Origin: JBAPUB01 sp049282455
GTDB lineage: Bacteria > Actinomycetota > Actinomycetes > JAHEKZ01
DNA: 6,976 bases
Assembly (NCBI GenBank): GCA_049282455.1
Contig: JBAPUB010000038.1
Location: forward strand, 1 to 6,976
Direction of reading: 5' to 3'
The notes under the pieces are model-generated. The model had not been told where the DNA came from. It did no database searches and worked only from the letters and a program-made list of their open reading frames with translations. Below, piece by piece: positions 1 through 5,456 of the stretch. Each line of letters opens with the position of its first letter. Positions within the stretch are counted from its first letter, which is position 1. The translations under genes and the position numbers were made by a program.

Positions 1-25
1 GCCCCCACCGGCGTTTCAGCAGGTC

Positions 26-62
26 AGGGGCCTAACGAAGGGCCAACGAACCCCTACAGGGG
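26..62. repeat. Short direct and inverted repeats upstream of the prenyltransferase gene
   Basis: Two near-identical units, GGGCCTAACGAA at 28-39 and GGGCCAACGAA at 40-50, lie side by side. CCCCT at 51-55 can pair with AGGGG on either side (26-30 or 58-62), so two mutually exclusive small hairpins are possible. The second has only a 2-nt loop and is weak as RNA. The repeats lie 59 bp or more before the next start codon. Their function is unknown; they could be the 3' end of an upstream terminator or an operator. The rest of 1-120 shows no gene I can support. Confidence 0.3.
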
Positions 63-111
63 CTTGACAAAACGGCCGGTCTCGTGGCACCCGCGCGGTA
101 ACAGTGGCGAC

Positions 112-116
112 GGAGG
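112..116 (+). promoter_or_regulatory. Ribosome binding site of the UbiA-family gene
   Basis: GGAGG ends 4 nt before ATG at 121. It decides the start: an in-frame TTG at 64 would add 19 residues but has no comparable site, and its added residues are hydrophilic and unlike the family. Confidence 0.7.
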
Positions 117-120
117 CGCC

Positions 121-1011
121 ATGACCGGGCGCCGGACGCGTCGGCCGCACGTGCGCGGGACGGGCCAGACTGCGACCATGCCCGTCGCGCGTACCGCGGT
201 CTCCCTGCTCCGTGCCAGCCATCTCGGGCCGACCGTCGCCGTCACCTCGGTGGCGACCGCCCTGGCCGTCGGCGACGGCCAGGGCACCGTGGGCGCGGCA
301 GCGGTGGCGGCCGCCGTCCTGGCCGGGCAGCTGGCCATCGGGTGGACCAACGACGGCGTCGATGCAGCCCGCGACATCGCGGCGGCACGAACGGACAAGC
401 CCGTGGCGCTCGGCACGGTCAGCGTCCAGCAGGTGACGGTCGCAGCGTGGGTCGCGGGCCTGGTGTGCCTGCCCCTGTCGCTGAACCTCGGGGTCGTGGC
501 CGCAGGGCTCCATGTCGGCGGGGTCGTGGGCTCCGGGCTGGTCTACGACCTGCGGCTGAAGGCCAGTGCCTGGTCGTGGGCGCCGTTCGCCGTGGCGTTC
601 GGCCTGCTCCCCGCCGTGGTCACCTGGTCCGGCCCCGACCCCGGGTGGCCGCCGCCCTGGGTGATGGCTGCCGGGTCGCTGCTCGGAGTCGCGGCTCACC
701 TCGTGAACACGCTGCCCGACCTGGCCGACGACGAGGCGGCCGGCGTCCGCGGGCTGCCCCACCGGCTCGGCCCGCGTGGGACCCGGGGGGCGACCGCGCT
801 GACCCTGGGAGCGGCGACGGCCGTGCTCGTGCTCGGACCCCCCGGGCCACCGGGCACTGCGGGATGGCTGGTCCTGGCCCTGGGCACGGTCGCGCTGGTC
901 GTGGCCCTCGGCCGGACCTGGCCCGCGAGGTCGCGAACCCCGTTCGTGCTGGTGGCGGCCGTGGCCGTGGTCGACGTGGCCGTGCTGGTCGCGTCGGGTC
1001 CACTGGCCTAG
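121..1011 (+). CDS. UbiA-family prenyltransferase (integral membrane)
   Basis: Encodes 296 residues, a usual length for UbiA-superfamily enzymes, which join a prenyl diphosphate to an aromatic or other acceptor inside the cytoplasmic membrane (menaquinone, haem O and archaeal-type lipid enzymes belong here). The first Asp-rich motif NDGVDAARD (about 77-85) fits NDxxDxxxD, which binds the Mg-diphosphate. A second acidic motif, DLADDEAAG (about 200-208), matches the second site. Between them lies the conserved YDLRLK stretch (142-147), followed by WSWAPFAVAFGLLP. Hydrophobic segments alternate with short loops through most of the length. A basic N-terminal tail of about 25 residues precedes the first helix; another ATG at 178 would remove most of it. 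No quinone-pathway partner lies nearby, so the acceptor is unknown. The family call is firm; calling it MenA, UbiA or a sterol-like enzyme would be a guess. Confidence 0.88.
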   Translation: MTGRRTRRPHVRGTGQTATMPVARTAVSLLRASHLGPTVAVTSVATALAVGDGQGTVGAAAVAAAVLAGQLAIGWTNDGVDAARDIAAARTDKPVALGTVSVQQVTVAAWVAGLVCLPLSLNLGVVAAGLHVGGVVGSGLVYDLRLKASAWSWAPFAVAFGLLPAVVTWSGPDPGWPPPWVMAAGSLLGVAAHLVNTLPDLADDEAAGVRGLPHRLGPRGTRGATALTLGAATAVLVLGPPGPPGTAGWLVLALGTVALVVALGRTWPARSRTPFVLVAAVAVVDVAVLVASGPLA

Positions 1012-1028
1012 CGCAACCCGAGAGCCGC

Positions 1029-1034
1029 TACCCT
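1029..1034 (+). promoter_or_regulatory. Possible -10 element of the lipoprotein gene
   Basis: TACCCT fits TANNNT and is identical to the hexamer proposed for senX3. It lies in the 98-bp gap after the prenyltransferase stop, about 75 bp before the lipoprotein start. No convincing -35 hexamer lies 16-18 bp upstream. The gap suggests the lipoprotein gene may have its own promoter, but read-through from the upstream gene is also possible. Confidence 0.28.
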
Positions 1035-1093
1035 GGCGCAGACCTGAGCCGATTGCGCCCGCGCCTGCAGACCGTCCTGCAAGCCGTGCTGTG

Positions 1094-1099
1094 AAGGAG
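1094..1099 (+). promoter_or_regulatory. Ribosome binding site of the lipoprotein gene
   Basis: AAGGAG lies 10 nt before GTG at 1110 and 13 nt before the adjacent in-frame ATG at 1113. The shorter spacing favours GTG, although the choice changes the signal peptide by only one residue. Confidence 0.6.
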
Positions 1100-1109
1100 A
1101 GCCGTCACC

Positions 1110-1676
1110 GTGATGCGTCGCTACCGTCGAGCAGGCATCGCCGTGGCCGGCGGTGCCCTCGCCTTGTCACTGGTCGCGTGCCAGGCCGGCCGCTCCGCGC
1201 AGACGTCGCAGTTCTACAGTCCCGTCGACGGACGCAACATCAACGCACCAGCGACGCCCGGGCCCAGCGACCCGTACATCGCGGTCCGCGGCGCCATCAT
1301 CGTGGCCAACGCCACAGGCGGGGCCACCCTTCTCGCGACGATCCGCAACAAGACCGACCAGCCGGAGACGCTGCAGTCGGTCACGGCCAACAACGCTCCG
1401 GCCACGATCGCGGGCGGCACCGGCGGCACCGTCGTCATCGACCCGAACCGCAGCGTGGCACTGGGCACCGAGGGAGCGCCGAGTGCCTCATGGGCCGACA
1501 TCGGCGTCGCTCCAGGGGCTTGGACCACGCTGCAGCTGCGCTTCGCCGACGCCGGCAACGTCACCCTCGACGTCCTGGTCGTCGCCCAGTCCGGCGACTA
1601 CTCCGGCGTGGGGATCCCGGCTGTGACATCGACCAACCCGGTCACCTCGGCCAGCCCGACCCCCTCAGCCGGCTGA
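1110..1676 (+). CDS. Secreted lipoprotein, DUF461 / PCu(A)C-like, without copper ligands
   Basis: Encodes 188 residues. The N-terminus is a lipoprotein signal: basic MMRRYRR, a hydrophobic run GIAVAGGALALS, then the lipobox LVAC with Cys24 as the predicted lipidation site. The mature part looks like a small beta-sandwich: an AIIVANATGGATLLATIRN segment (about 65-85), alternating beta-prone stretches, then VTLDVLVVAQSGDYSGVGIP (about 152-171) and a Ser/Thr/Pro tail. This pattern resembles actinobacterial DUF461 lipoproteins distantly related to periplasmic copper chaperone PCu(A)C, and I recall such proteins near phoU in Streptomyces. The mature protein contains no His and no Met, so the His/Met copper site of true PCu(A)C is absent. 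It probably sits on the outer face of the membrane. Its role is unknown. The lipoprotein call is strong; the family call is moderate and made from memory. Confidence 0.82.
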   Translation: MMRRYRRAGIAVAGGALALSLVACQAGRSAQTSQFYSPVDGRNINAPATPGPSDPYIAVRGAIIVANATGGATLLATIRNKTDQPETLQSVTANNAPATIAGGTGGTVVIDPNRSVALGTEGAPSASWADIGVAPGAWTTLQLRFADAGNVTLDVLVVAQSGDYSGVGIPAVTSTNPVTSASPTPSAG

Positions 1677-1715
1677 GCCCGGCTGAGCCCGGCTGAGTCC
1701 AGCTGGGCCCAGCTG
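1664..1715. terminator. Candidate bidirectional terminator between convergent genes
   Basis: Two perfect palindromes lie here: CTCAGCCGGCTGAG (1664-1677, spanning the lipoprotein stop codon) and CAGCTGGGCCCAGCTG (1700-1715). As RNA, the second gives a 6-bp GC-rich stem with a 4-nt loop on either strand. It sits between the converging lipoprotein and regX3 genes, where a shared terminator is expected. No U-tract follows, which is common in high-GC actinobacteria but leaves the call unproven. Confidence 0.35.
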
Positions 1716-1720
1716 AGTCC
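1671..1720. repeat. Five tandem 10-bp repeats (GGCTGAGCCC-type)
   Basis: Five consecutive 10-mers start at 1671, 1681, 1691, 1701 and 1711: GGCTGAGCCC twice, then GGCTGAGTCC, AGCTGGGCCC and AGCTGAGTCC. The first contains the TGA stop of the lipoprotein gene, and the array ends 5 bp before the regX3 stop. The unit contains GGCTGAGCC, itself a palindrome around one central base. The array therefore fills the convergent gap completely. The period is one helical turn, and slippage expansion is a likely origin. Confidence 0.85.
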
Positions 1721-1725
1721 AGCGC

Positions 1726-2406
1726 CTACACCTCGTACTTGTAGCCCAGCCCGCGCAACGTCAAGATGTGTCGCGGCTCGGCCGGGTCCGCCTCGACCTT
1801 GGCGCGCAGCCGCTTGATGTGGACGTCGAGGGTCTTGGTGTCGCCGACGTAGTCGCTGCCCCACACCCGGTCGATGAGCTGCATCCGCGTGAGCACGCGG
1901 CCAGCGTTGCGCAGCAGCATCTCCAGCAGCTCGAACTCCTTGAGCGGGAGCTTGACTCCTTCACCGTTCACCGTGACGACGTGCCGGTCGACGTCCATCC
2001 GTACCGGACCGCCTTCGAGCACCAGCGGCAGCAGCTCGTCGGGCTCGCCGCCGCGGCGCAGCACGGCTCGGATCCGGGCGACGAGCTCACGGGACGAGAA
2101 CGGCTTGGTGACGTAGTCGTCGGCGCCGAGCTCCAGGCCGACCACCTTGTCCACCTCGCTGTCCTTGGCCGTCAGCATGATCACGGGGACGCTGCTGCGC
2201 TGCCGGATCTGCCGGCAGACCTCGGTCCCCGGAAGTCCCGGGAGCATGAGGTCGAGCAGGACCAGGTCGGCGCCACCTCGGTCGAACTCCTCGAGGGCCT
2301 CCGGACCAGTCTTGGCGACCGCGACCTCGTACCCCTCCTTGCGGAGCATGTACGACAGGGCGTCACTGAACGATTCCTCGTCCTCGACGACGAGCACACG
2401 GGTCAC
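1726..2406 (-). CDS. regX3: Phosphate-responsive response regulator RegX3 (PhoP-like, OmpR family)
   Basis: Encodes 226 residues, the usual length for OmpR/PhoB regulators. The receiver domain (about 1-118) has the acidic pocket E8-D9-E10, phospho-acceptor D52 in LLDLMLPG, the switch Thr79 in IMLTAKD and Lys101 in VTKPF. The C-terminal winged-helix domain (about 130-226) has LKEFELLEMLL, the recognition-helix region TKTLDVHIKRLRAKVE and the RGLGYKYEV wing. Phosphorylated by SenX3, it should bind GTTCACC-type direct repeats and control phosphate-starvation genes. The start is GTG at 2406, with GAGGTGG 4 nt upstream, and it overlaps the senX3 stop by 4 nt (GTGA), so translation is likely coupled. 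The sequence resembles mycobacterial RegX3 and Streptomyces PhoP about equally; the adjacent kinase and phoU support either name. Confidence 0.95.
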   Translation of the reverse strand: MTRVLVVEDEESFSDALSYMLRKEGYEVAVAKTGPEALEEFDRGGADLVLLDLMLPGLPGTEVCRQIRQRSSVPVIMLTAKDSEVDKVVGLELGADDYVTKPFSSRELVARIRAVLRRGGEPDELLPLVLEGGPVRMDVDRHVVTVNGEGVKLPLKEFELLEMLLRNAGRVLTRMQLIDRVWGSDYVGDTKTLDVHIKRLRAKVEADPAEPRHILTLRGLGYKYEV

Positions 2407-3623
2407 GAAGCCACCTCATGGTTGTCACTGGATTGGGCGGTGCCGTCGGCAGAGGCCTCGGGCGGGTCGGGGCGCCGCTGCGGTGGAGAAGCCACGGGCT
2501 GGCTGAGGCGCTTCACCGCGGCTTTGGCCGTCTTGCGCGCTGCGGTAGCCGTGGCCTCGACCGGTGAGACCGCGTCGGTCTCGGCGCGGTAGCGAGGCAT
2601 CCGCAGCGTGAACGTCGACCCGGATCCGGCGCTGCTCCACACCTGCACGTCGCCGCCATGGTTGGTGACGATGTGCTTGACGATCGACAGTCCCAGGCCA
2701 GTACCGCCGGTCGCTCGTGAGCGGGCCGGGTCGACCCGGTAGAACCGTTCGAAGATGCGCTCGAGGTCACGTTCGGGGATCCCGATCCCCTGGTCGGTGA
2801 CGCCGATCTCGACGATGTCGTCCCGCTTGCCGACCGCCTGCACCGCGACCGTGACGCGCGTGTGGTCTGCGCTGTAGTTGATCGCGTTGGTCACGAGGTT
2901 CCGCACTGCCGTGACGAGCTGGTCCTCGTCACCGAACATCGTCATGCCGTGCTGGCCACGGACCTCGAGCCTGATCTGGCGTGCCTCGGCCTCGAGGTGC
3001 ATCGAGTCGACGGCCTCCGAGACCACGTCGTCGACGTTGATGCTGTCGCCGTCACGAAGTGGGTCGTGGGTCTGCAGGCGGGACAAGGAGATGAGGTCCT
3101 GGACGAGCTGGGTGAGGCGGGCTGACTCGTGCTGCATCCGGTTGGAGAACCTGCGTACGGCTTCAGGGTCGTCGGCCGACCCCTGCACGGCCTCGGCCAG
3201 CAGTGCCAGGGCGCCCACCGGCGTCTTGAGCTCGTGGCTGACGTTCGCGACGAAGTCGCGGCGCACGGCGTCGACCCGGCGTACTGCTGTGCTGTCCTCG
3301 GCGAGGACCAGCACCTGGTCTCCCAGAGGAGCCACCCGCACGTCGAGGGAGAGCAGCTCGGTTCCTCGGTGGCTTCGTGGCACCTGCAGGGCGATCTCGC
3401 GGATCGACCGGTCCCGGCGCACCTGCTTGACCAGGGCGGCCACCTGCTCGACCCGCAGCCGCTTGCCCCGGACCAGCCCGTACGGCACGGCAGCGGCACT
3501 GCGGCGGATGACCCTGTCGTCGCTGCCGAGGACGACCCACGCCGAGCGGAGCGCGGCCAGCACGTCTTCGGCCCCTGCGGGCAGGTCCTTGGACGGCTCC
3601 TTGGCGGACTGCTTGCGGGACAC
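2403..3623 (-). CDS. senX3: SenX3/PhoR-like histidine kinase lacking transmembrane segments
   Basis: From GTG at 3623 it encodes 406 residues. A PAS-like sensor region (about 20-115, beginning DVLAALRSAWVVLG) is followed by the dimerisation/phospho-acceptor motif RRDFVANVSHELKTP with His130. Then come the N box NLVTNAINYS (242-251), G1 DQGIGIP (277-283), F box FERFYR (291-296) and G2 GGTGLGL (306-312), so the ATPase domain is complete. A Pro/Ala-rich tail of about 60 residues follows, with a basic helix-like stretch. SenX3 and PhoR relatives normally carry one or two N-terminal membrane helices; none is visible here, nor in the longer in-frame versions starting at 3674 or 3722. I chose 3623 because third-position GC drops sharply upstream of it and a TACCCT hexamer sits 6 nt before it, suggesting a leaderless mRNA. 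GTG at 3674 has a GGAGG 4 nt upstream and is the main alternative. Kinase identity is very sure; the start is moderate. Confidence 0.88.
   Translation of the reverse strand: MSRKQSAKEPSKDLPAGAEDVLAALRSAWVVLGSDDRVIRRSAAAVPYGLVRGKRLRVEQVAALVKQVRRDRSIREIALQVPRSHRGTELLSLDVRVAPLGDQVLVLAEDSTAVRRVDAVRRDFVANVSHELKTPVGALALLAEAVQGSADDPEAVRRFSNRMQHESARLTQLVQDLISLSRLQTHDPLRDGDSINVDDVVSEAVDSMHLEAEARQIRLEVRGQHGMTMFGDEDQLVTAVRNLVTNAINYSADHTRVTVAVQAVGKRDDIVEIGVTDQGIGIPERDLERIFERFYRVDPARSRATGGTGLGLSIVKHIVTNHGGDVQVWSSAGSGSTFTLRMPRYRAETDAVSPVEATATAARKTAKAAVKRLSQPVASPPQRRPDPPEASADGTAQSSDNHEVAS
2411..2417 (-). promoter_or_regulatory. Ribosome binding site of regX3, inside the senX3 end
   Basis: GAGGTGG on the minus strand lies 4 nt before the GTG start and within the last codons of senX3. 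This fits coupled translation of kinase and regulator. Confidence 0.7.
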
Positions 3624-3629
3624 GCAGTC

Positions 3630-3635
3630 AGGGTA
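3630..3635 (-). promoter_or_regulatory. Candidate -10 of a leaderless senX3 promoter
   Basis: On the minus strand TACCCT (TANNNT) is followed by 6 nt and then GTG at 3623, which would place the transcription start on the start codon. A weak -35 candidate, GCAAAC at 3653-3658, lies 17 bp upstream. No Shine-Dalgarno sequence precedes this GTG, as expected for a leaderless mRNA. If the 3674 start is used instead, this hexamer is inside the gene and the call fails. Confidence 0.42.
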
Positions 3636-3694
3636 CGTGCCAGACCACGGTCGTTTGCCTGACCGGGCGCTCACCCGGCCTCCGTTTGAGGAAC

Positions 3695-3743
3695 GTTCAC
3701 CCCTGGGTCGGGCATCGTTCACCGGTCGGATCGGCCGTTCACC
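3695..3743 (+). promoter_or_regulatory. PHO-box-like array of three GTTCACC repeats
   Basis: Exact GTTCACC heptamers start at 3695, 3717 and 3737. The first two are 22 bp apart (two helical turns; twice the 11-bp unit of Streptomyces PHO boxes), and the third follows after 20 bp. GGTCGG occurs in both gaps (3706-3711 and 3724-3729). GTTCACC direct repeats are the known binding units of Streptomyces PhoP. The third repeat would overlap the -35 position of the proposed phoU promoter, as in activated Pho promoters. The likely ligand is phosphorylated RegX3 encoded next door, controlling senX3-regX3, phoU or both. Confidence 0.72.
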
Positions 3744-3754
3744 CGCCCTGCCTC

Positions 3755-3760
3755 TAGATT
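3755..3760 (+). promoter_or_regulatory. Candidate -10 of a leaderless phoU promoter
   Basis: TAGATT (TANNNT) is followed by 6 nt and then ATG at 3767, placing the predicted transcription start on the A of the start codon. The only purine run before the ATG is GGGGG at 3761-3765, one base from the start and too close to act as a normal ribosome binding site. The nearest GTTCACC would cover about -30 to -24. Confidence 0.55.
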
Positions 3761-3766
3761 GGGGGC

Positions 3767-4426
3767 ATGCGCGAGCAGTATCACGAGCAGCTGGACGAGA
3801 TCCGGTCTGAGCTCGTCACCATGACCAAGCTGGTGTCCGACGCGATGGGCCGGGCCACCCACGCACTTCTGGCCGCCGATCTCGCGGCGGCCGAGAGCGT
3901 CATCGCCAGCGACTCCGACATCGACGTCCTGGCCGACCGGATCGAGGAGGAAGCGCTCGACCTGATCGCCCTCCAGGCACCGGTCGCCCGCGAGCTCCGC
4001 ACTGTCGTGGGCGCCCTTCGCATGAGTGCGACGCTCGAACGGATGGGCGACCTCGCCGAGCACATCGCCCAGATCGCGCGCAACAGCTACCCGGCAGCCG
4101 CCGTGCCCGACGAGCTGAGCGGAACCATCCGCGAGATGGGCGACCTCGCTGTCAGGCTGGTCTCGGAGGACGGCGACATCATCTCCAGCCTCGACGTCGA
4201 GCAGGCGTTGCGCATGGAGACCGAGGACGACCGGATGGACGACCTGCAGCGCCAGCTGATGGCCCACCTGTTCTCACCGGCCTGGACCCACGGGGTCGAG
4301 ATGGCCATCGAGCTCGCCATGGCGGTGCGCTTCTACGAGAGGTTCGCCGACCACTCGGTGTCCGTGGCACGACGCATCGTGCACCAGGCCACGGGGCAGC
4401 GCATCGAGCGCATCGAGCAGGCCTGA
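3767..4426 (+). CDS. phoU: Phosphate transport and signalling regulator PhoU
   Basis: Encodes 219 residues, the normal PhoU length, nearly all helix-forming. Two repeats of the three-helix PhoU fold each carry the metal-binding ExxxD motif: LERMGDLAEHIAQIA (E91, D95) and FYERFADHSVSVARR (E191, D195). The opening REQYHEQLDEIRSELVTM is a typical PhoU start. PhoU is a peripheral cytosolic protein that links the Pst phosphate transporter to the PhoR/SenX3 kinase and represses the Pho response when phosphate is plentiful. Here it is divergent from senX3-regX3 across a shared regulatory region, the arrangement I recall for phoU-phoRP in Streptomyces. No pst genes lie in the window. Its end is 26 bp from the convergent PHP gene. 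Confidence 0.95.
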   Translation: MREQYHEQLDEIRSELVTMTKLVSDAMGRATHALLAADLAAAESVIASDSDIDVLADRIEEEALDLIALQAPVARELRTVVGALRMSATLERMGDLAEHIAQIARNSYPAAAVPDELSGTIREMGDLAVRLVSEDGDIISSLDVEQALRMETEDDRMDDLQRQLMAHLFSPAWTHGVEMAIELAMAVRFYERFADHSVSVARRIVHQATGQRIERIEQA

Positions 4427-4452
4427 CCGCTTCCGTCGTCGGTCGGGCTCGG

Positions 4453-5445
4453 TCAGACCGGGTTGCTCCAGGCCTGGTTGCCTGCTGCGTCGACCACGGT
4501 CACCCTGCGGTAGCGGGGGTTGTCCCTGGCCGTCTCGAGCCGCGCACGGGTGATCAGGCCGCTGCCGTCGGTCTGCAGGATCTGGCCCTGCCGACGCCCG
4601 CCCCGCCCGACCGTCACGCTCACCCCGTGCTCCTCCTCCATCTGCAGCCGCACCGACCGGGCCGGGCTGCACGAGACCTCGACGGCGCTCCCGTCGACGC
4701 TGACGTCGTGAATGCTCGGCCCGTGCGAGAAGTAGGACTGGCCGTTGCGCAGGGCGTCGAGAACGGCGTGCTGGGTCCGCTCAGCGGCCTTGACCATGGT
4801 CCAGGCGGTACCGAGCTCGAACAGCGGGTAGTGCTGGTCGTCGGTGCCGATTCCGAAGACTTGACGTCCACGGCCCAACAAGGTGTCCCACCAGACCGAC
4901 GAGTCCCCCCGACCGTCTTCCAGGTGCGCCGACCCGTTGAACACCTCGAGCCCGACGAACCCCTCCTGGGTGGCGATGTCCTCGGGGTCGAGGTGGTTCC
5001 AGTACGGGTGTGCGACGTAGACGACCGCCCCCTGAGCGTCGGCCCACCGGACGCCCGCAGTGAGGTCGGGGAAGGTGCGCGCCTCCCAGTTCTCCTCCGC
5101 GTTGAACATCCAGTTGTCGCGGTTGCCGCCTGGGTCGTCGGGGACGTGGTCGATGCCGTAGACGAGGAACTCGGCGCTCTGCCGCGGATAGCGCGGGTGC
5201 GCAATGTCCCAGCCGAGCTCGGCGGCGGGAACCGTGAGCAGTCGGTCGGTCGGCTCGACCGCCGTCAGCCGCCAGTGGTCGGTGATCGCCAGGACGTCGA
5301 AGCCGGCGTCCTCGTAGGAAGCGGCGAGGTGCTGCGGCGACAGTGTCCCGTCGCTCACGGTCGAGTGCGTGTGCAAGGCGCACTTGAGCCACTCGCCGCT
5401 CTCGTGGAACGGGTTCGGGGCTACCGGCACTGCGGGCGTGGTCAT
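4453..5445 (-). CDS. PHP-domain metal-dependent hydrolase (CehA/McbA-like)
   Basis: Encodes 330 residues from ATG at 5445. The N-terminal PHP domain is complete: HTH at 25-27 (LHTHSTVSDG, with D32), ITDH (D56, H57), E76, AHPYWNH (H146), H174 in GSAHLED and GTDDQHY (D202, H205). These residues form the usual di- or trinuclear metal site. PHP enzymes cleave phosphoesters, or in the CehA/McbA branch other esters and amides. A C-terminal part of about 85 residues (about 245-330) looks beta-rich and is not identified; it ends in VTVVDAAGNQAWSNPV, resembling the last strand of a small beta-sandwich domain. No signal peptide is seen, so it is probably cytosolic. It closes the permease operon, starting 11 nt after the dppC-type stop, so its substrate may be what the transporter brings in. 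The substrate is unknown. Confidence 0.88.
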   Translation of the reverse strand: MTTPAVPVAPNPFHESGEWLKCALHTHSTVSDGTLSPQHLAASYEDAGFDVLAITDHWRLTAVEPTDRLLTVPAAELGWDIAHPRYPRQSAEFLVYGIDHVPDDPGGNRDNWMFNAEENWEARTFPDLTAGVRWADAQGAVVYVAHPYWNHLDPEDIATQEGFVGLEVFNGSAHLEDGRGDSSVWWDTLLGRGRQVFGIGTDDQHYPLFELGTAWTMVKAAERTQHAVLDALRNGQSYFSHGPSIHDVSVDGSAVEVSCSPARSVRLQMEEEHGVSVTVGRGGRRQGQILQTDGSGLITRARLETARDNPRYRRVTVVDAAGNQAWSNPV

Positions 5446-5449
5446 CGCA

Positions 5450-5455
5450 TCTCCT
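5450..5455 (-). promoter_or_regulatory. Ribosome binding site that fixes the PHP gene start
   Basis: AGGAGA on the minus strand begins 2 nt after the permease stop codon. Its AGGAG core (5451-5455) ends 5 nt before ATG at 5445. Another in-frame ATG at 5460 overlaps the permease stop as ATGA but has no such site upstream, so 5445 is preferred. Confidence 0.65.
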
Positions 5456-5456
5456 G

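Noticed and set aside
64..69. Perfect TTGACA -35 hexamer upstream of the prenyltransferase gene
   Set aside because: No TANNNT-like hexamer lies 16-18 bp downstream (the region reads GGCACCC), so a complete promoter is not supported.
1959..1972. CTTCACC-GTTCACC tandem resembling a PHO box
   Set aside because: It lies inside regX3, the spacing is 7 bp rather than 11 or 22, and it is explained by codons of the sequence around VNGEGVKL.
1768..2592. Long plus-strand open frame opposite regX3 and senX3
   Set aside because: It has a low-complexity, His/Asp/Val-rich composition typical of antisense frames in high-GC genes and spans two well-supported genes.
3669..3675. GCTCACC, a fourth near-match to the PHO heptamer
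   Set aside because: It has one mismatch and is 26 bp from the next copy, out of phase with the other repeats.
4450..4460. CGGTCAGACCG palindrome between phoU and the PHP gene as a terminator
   Set aside because: The stem is only 5 bp with a 1-nt centre, contains the PHP stop codon and has no U-tract.
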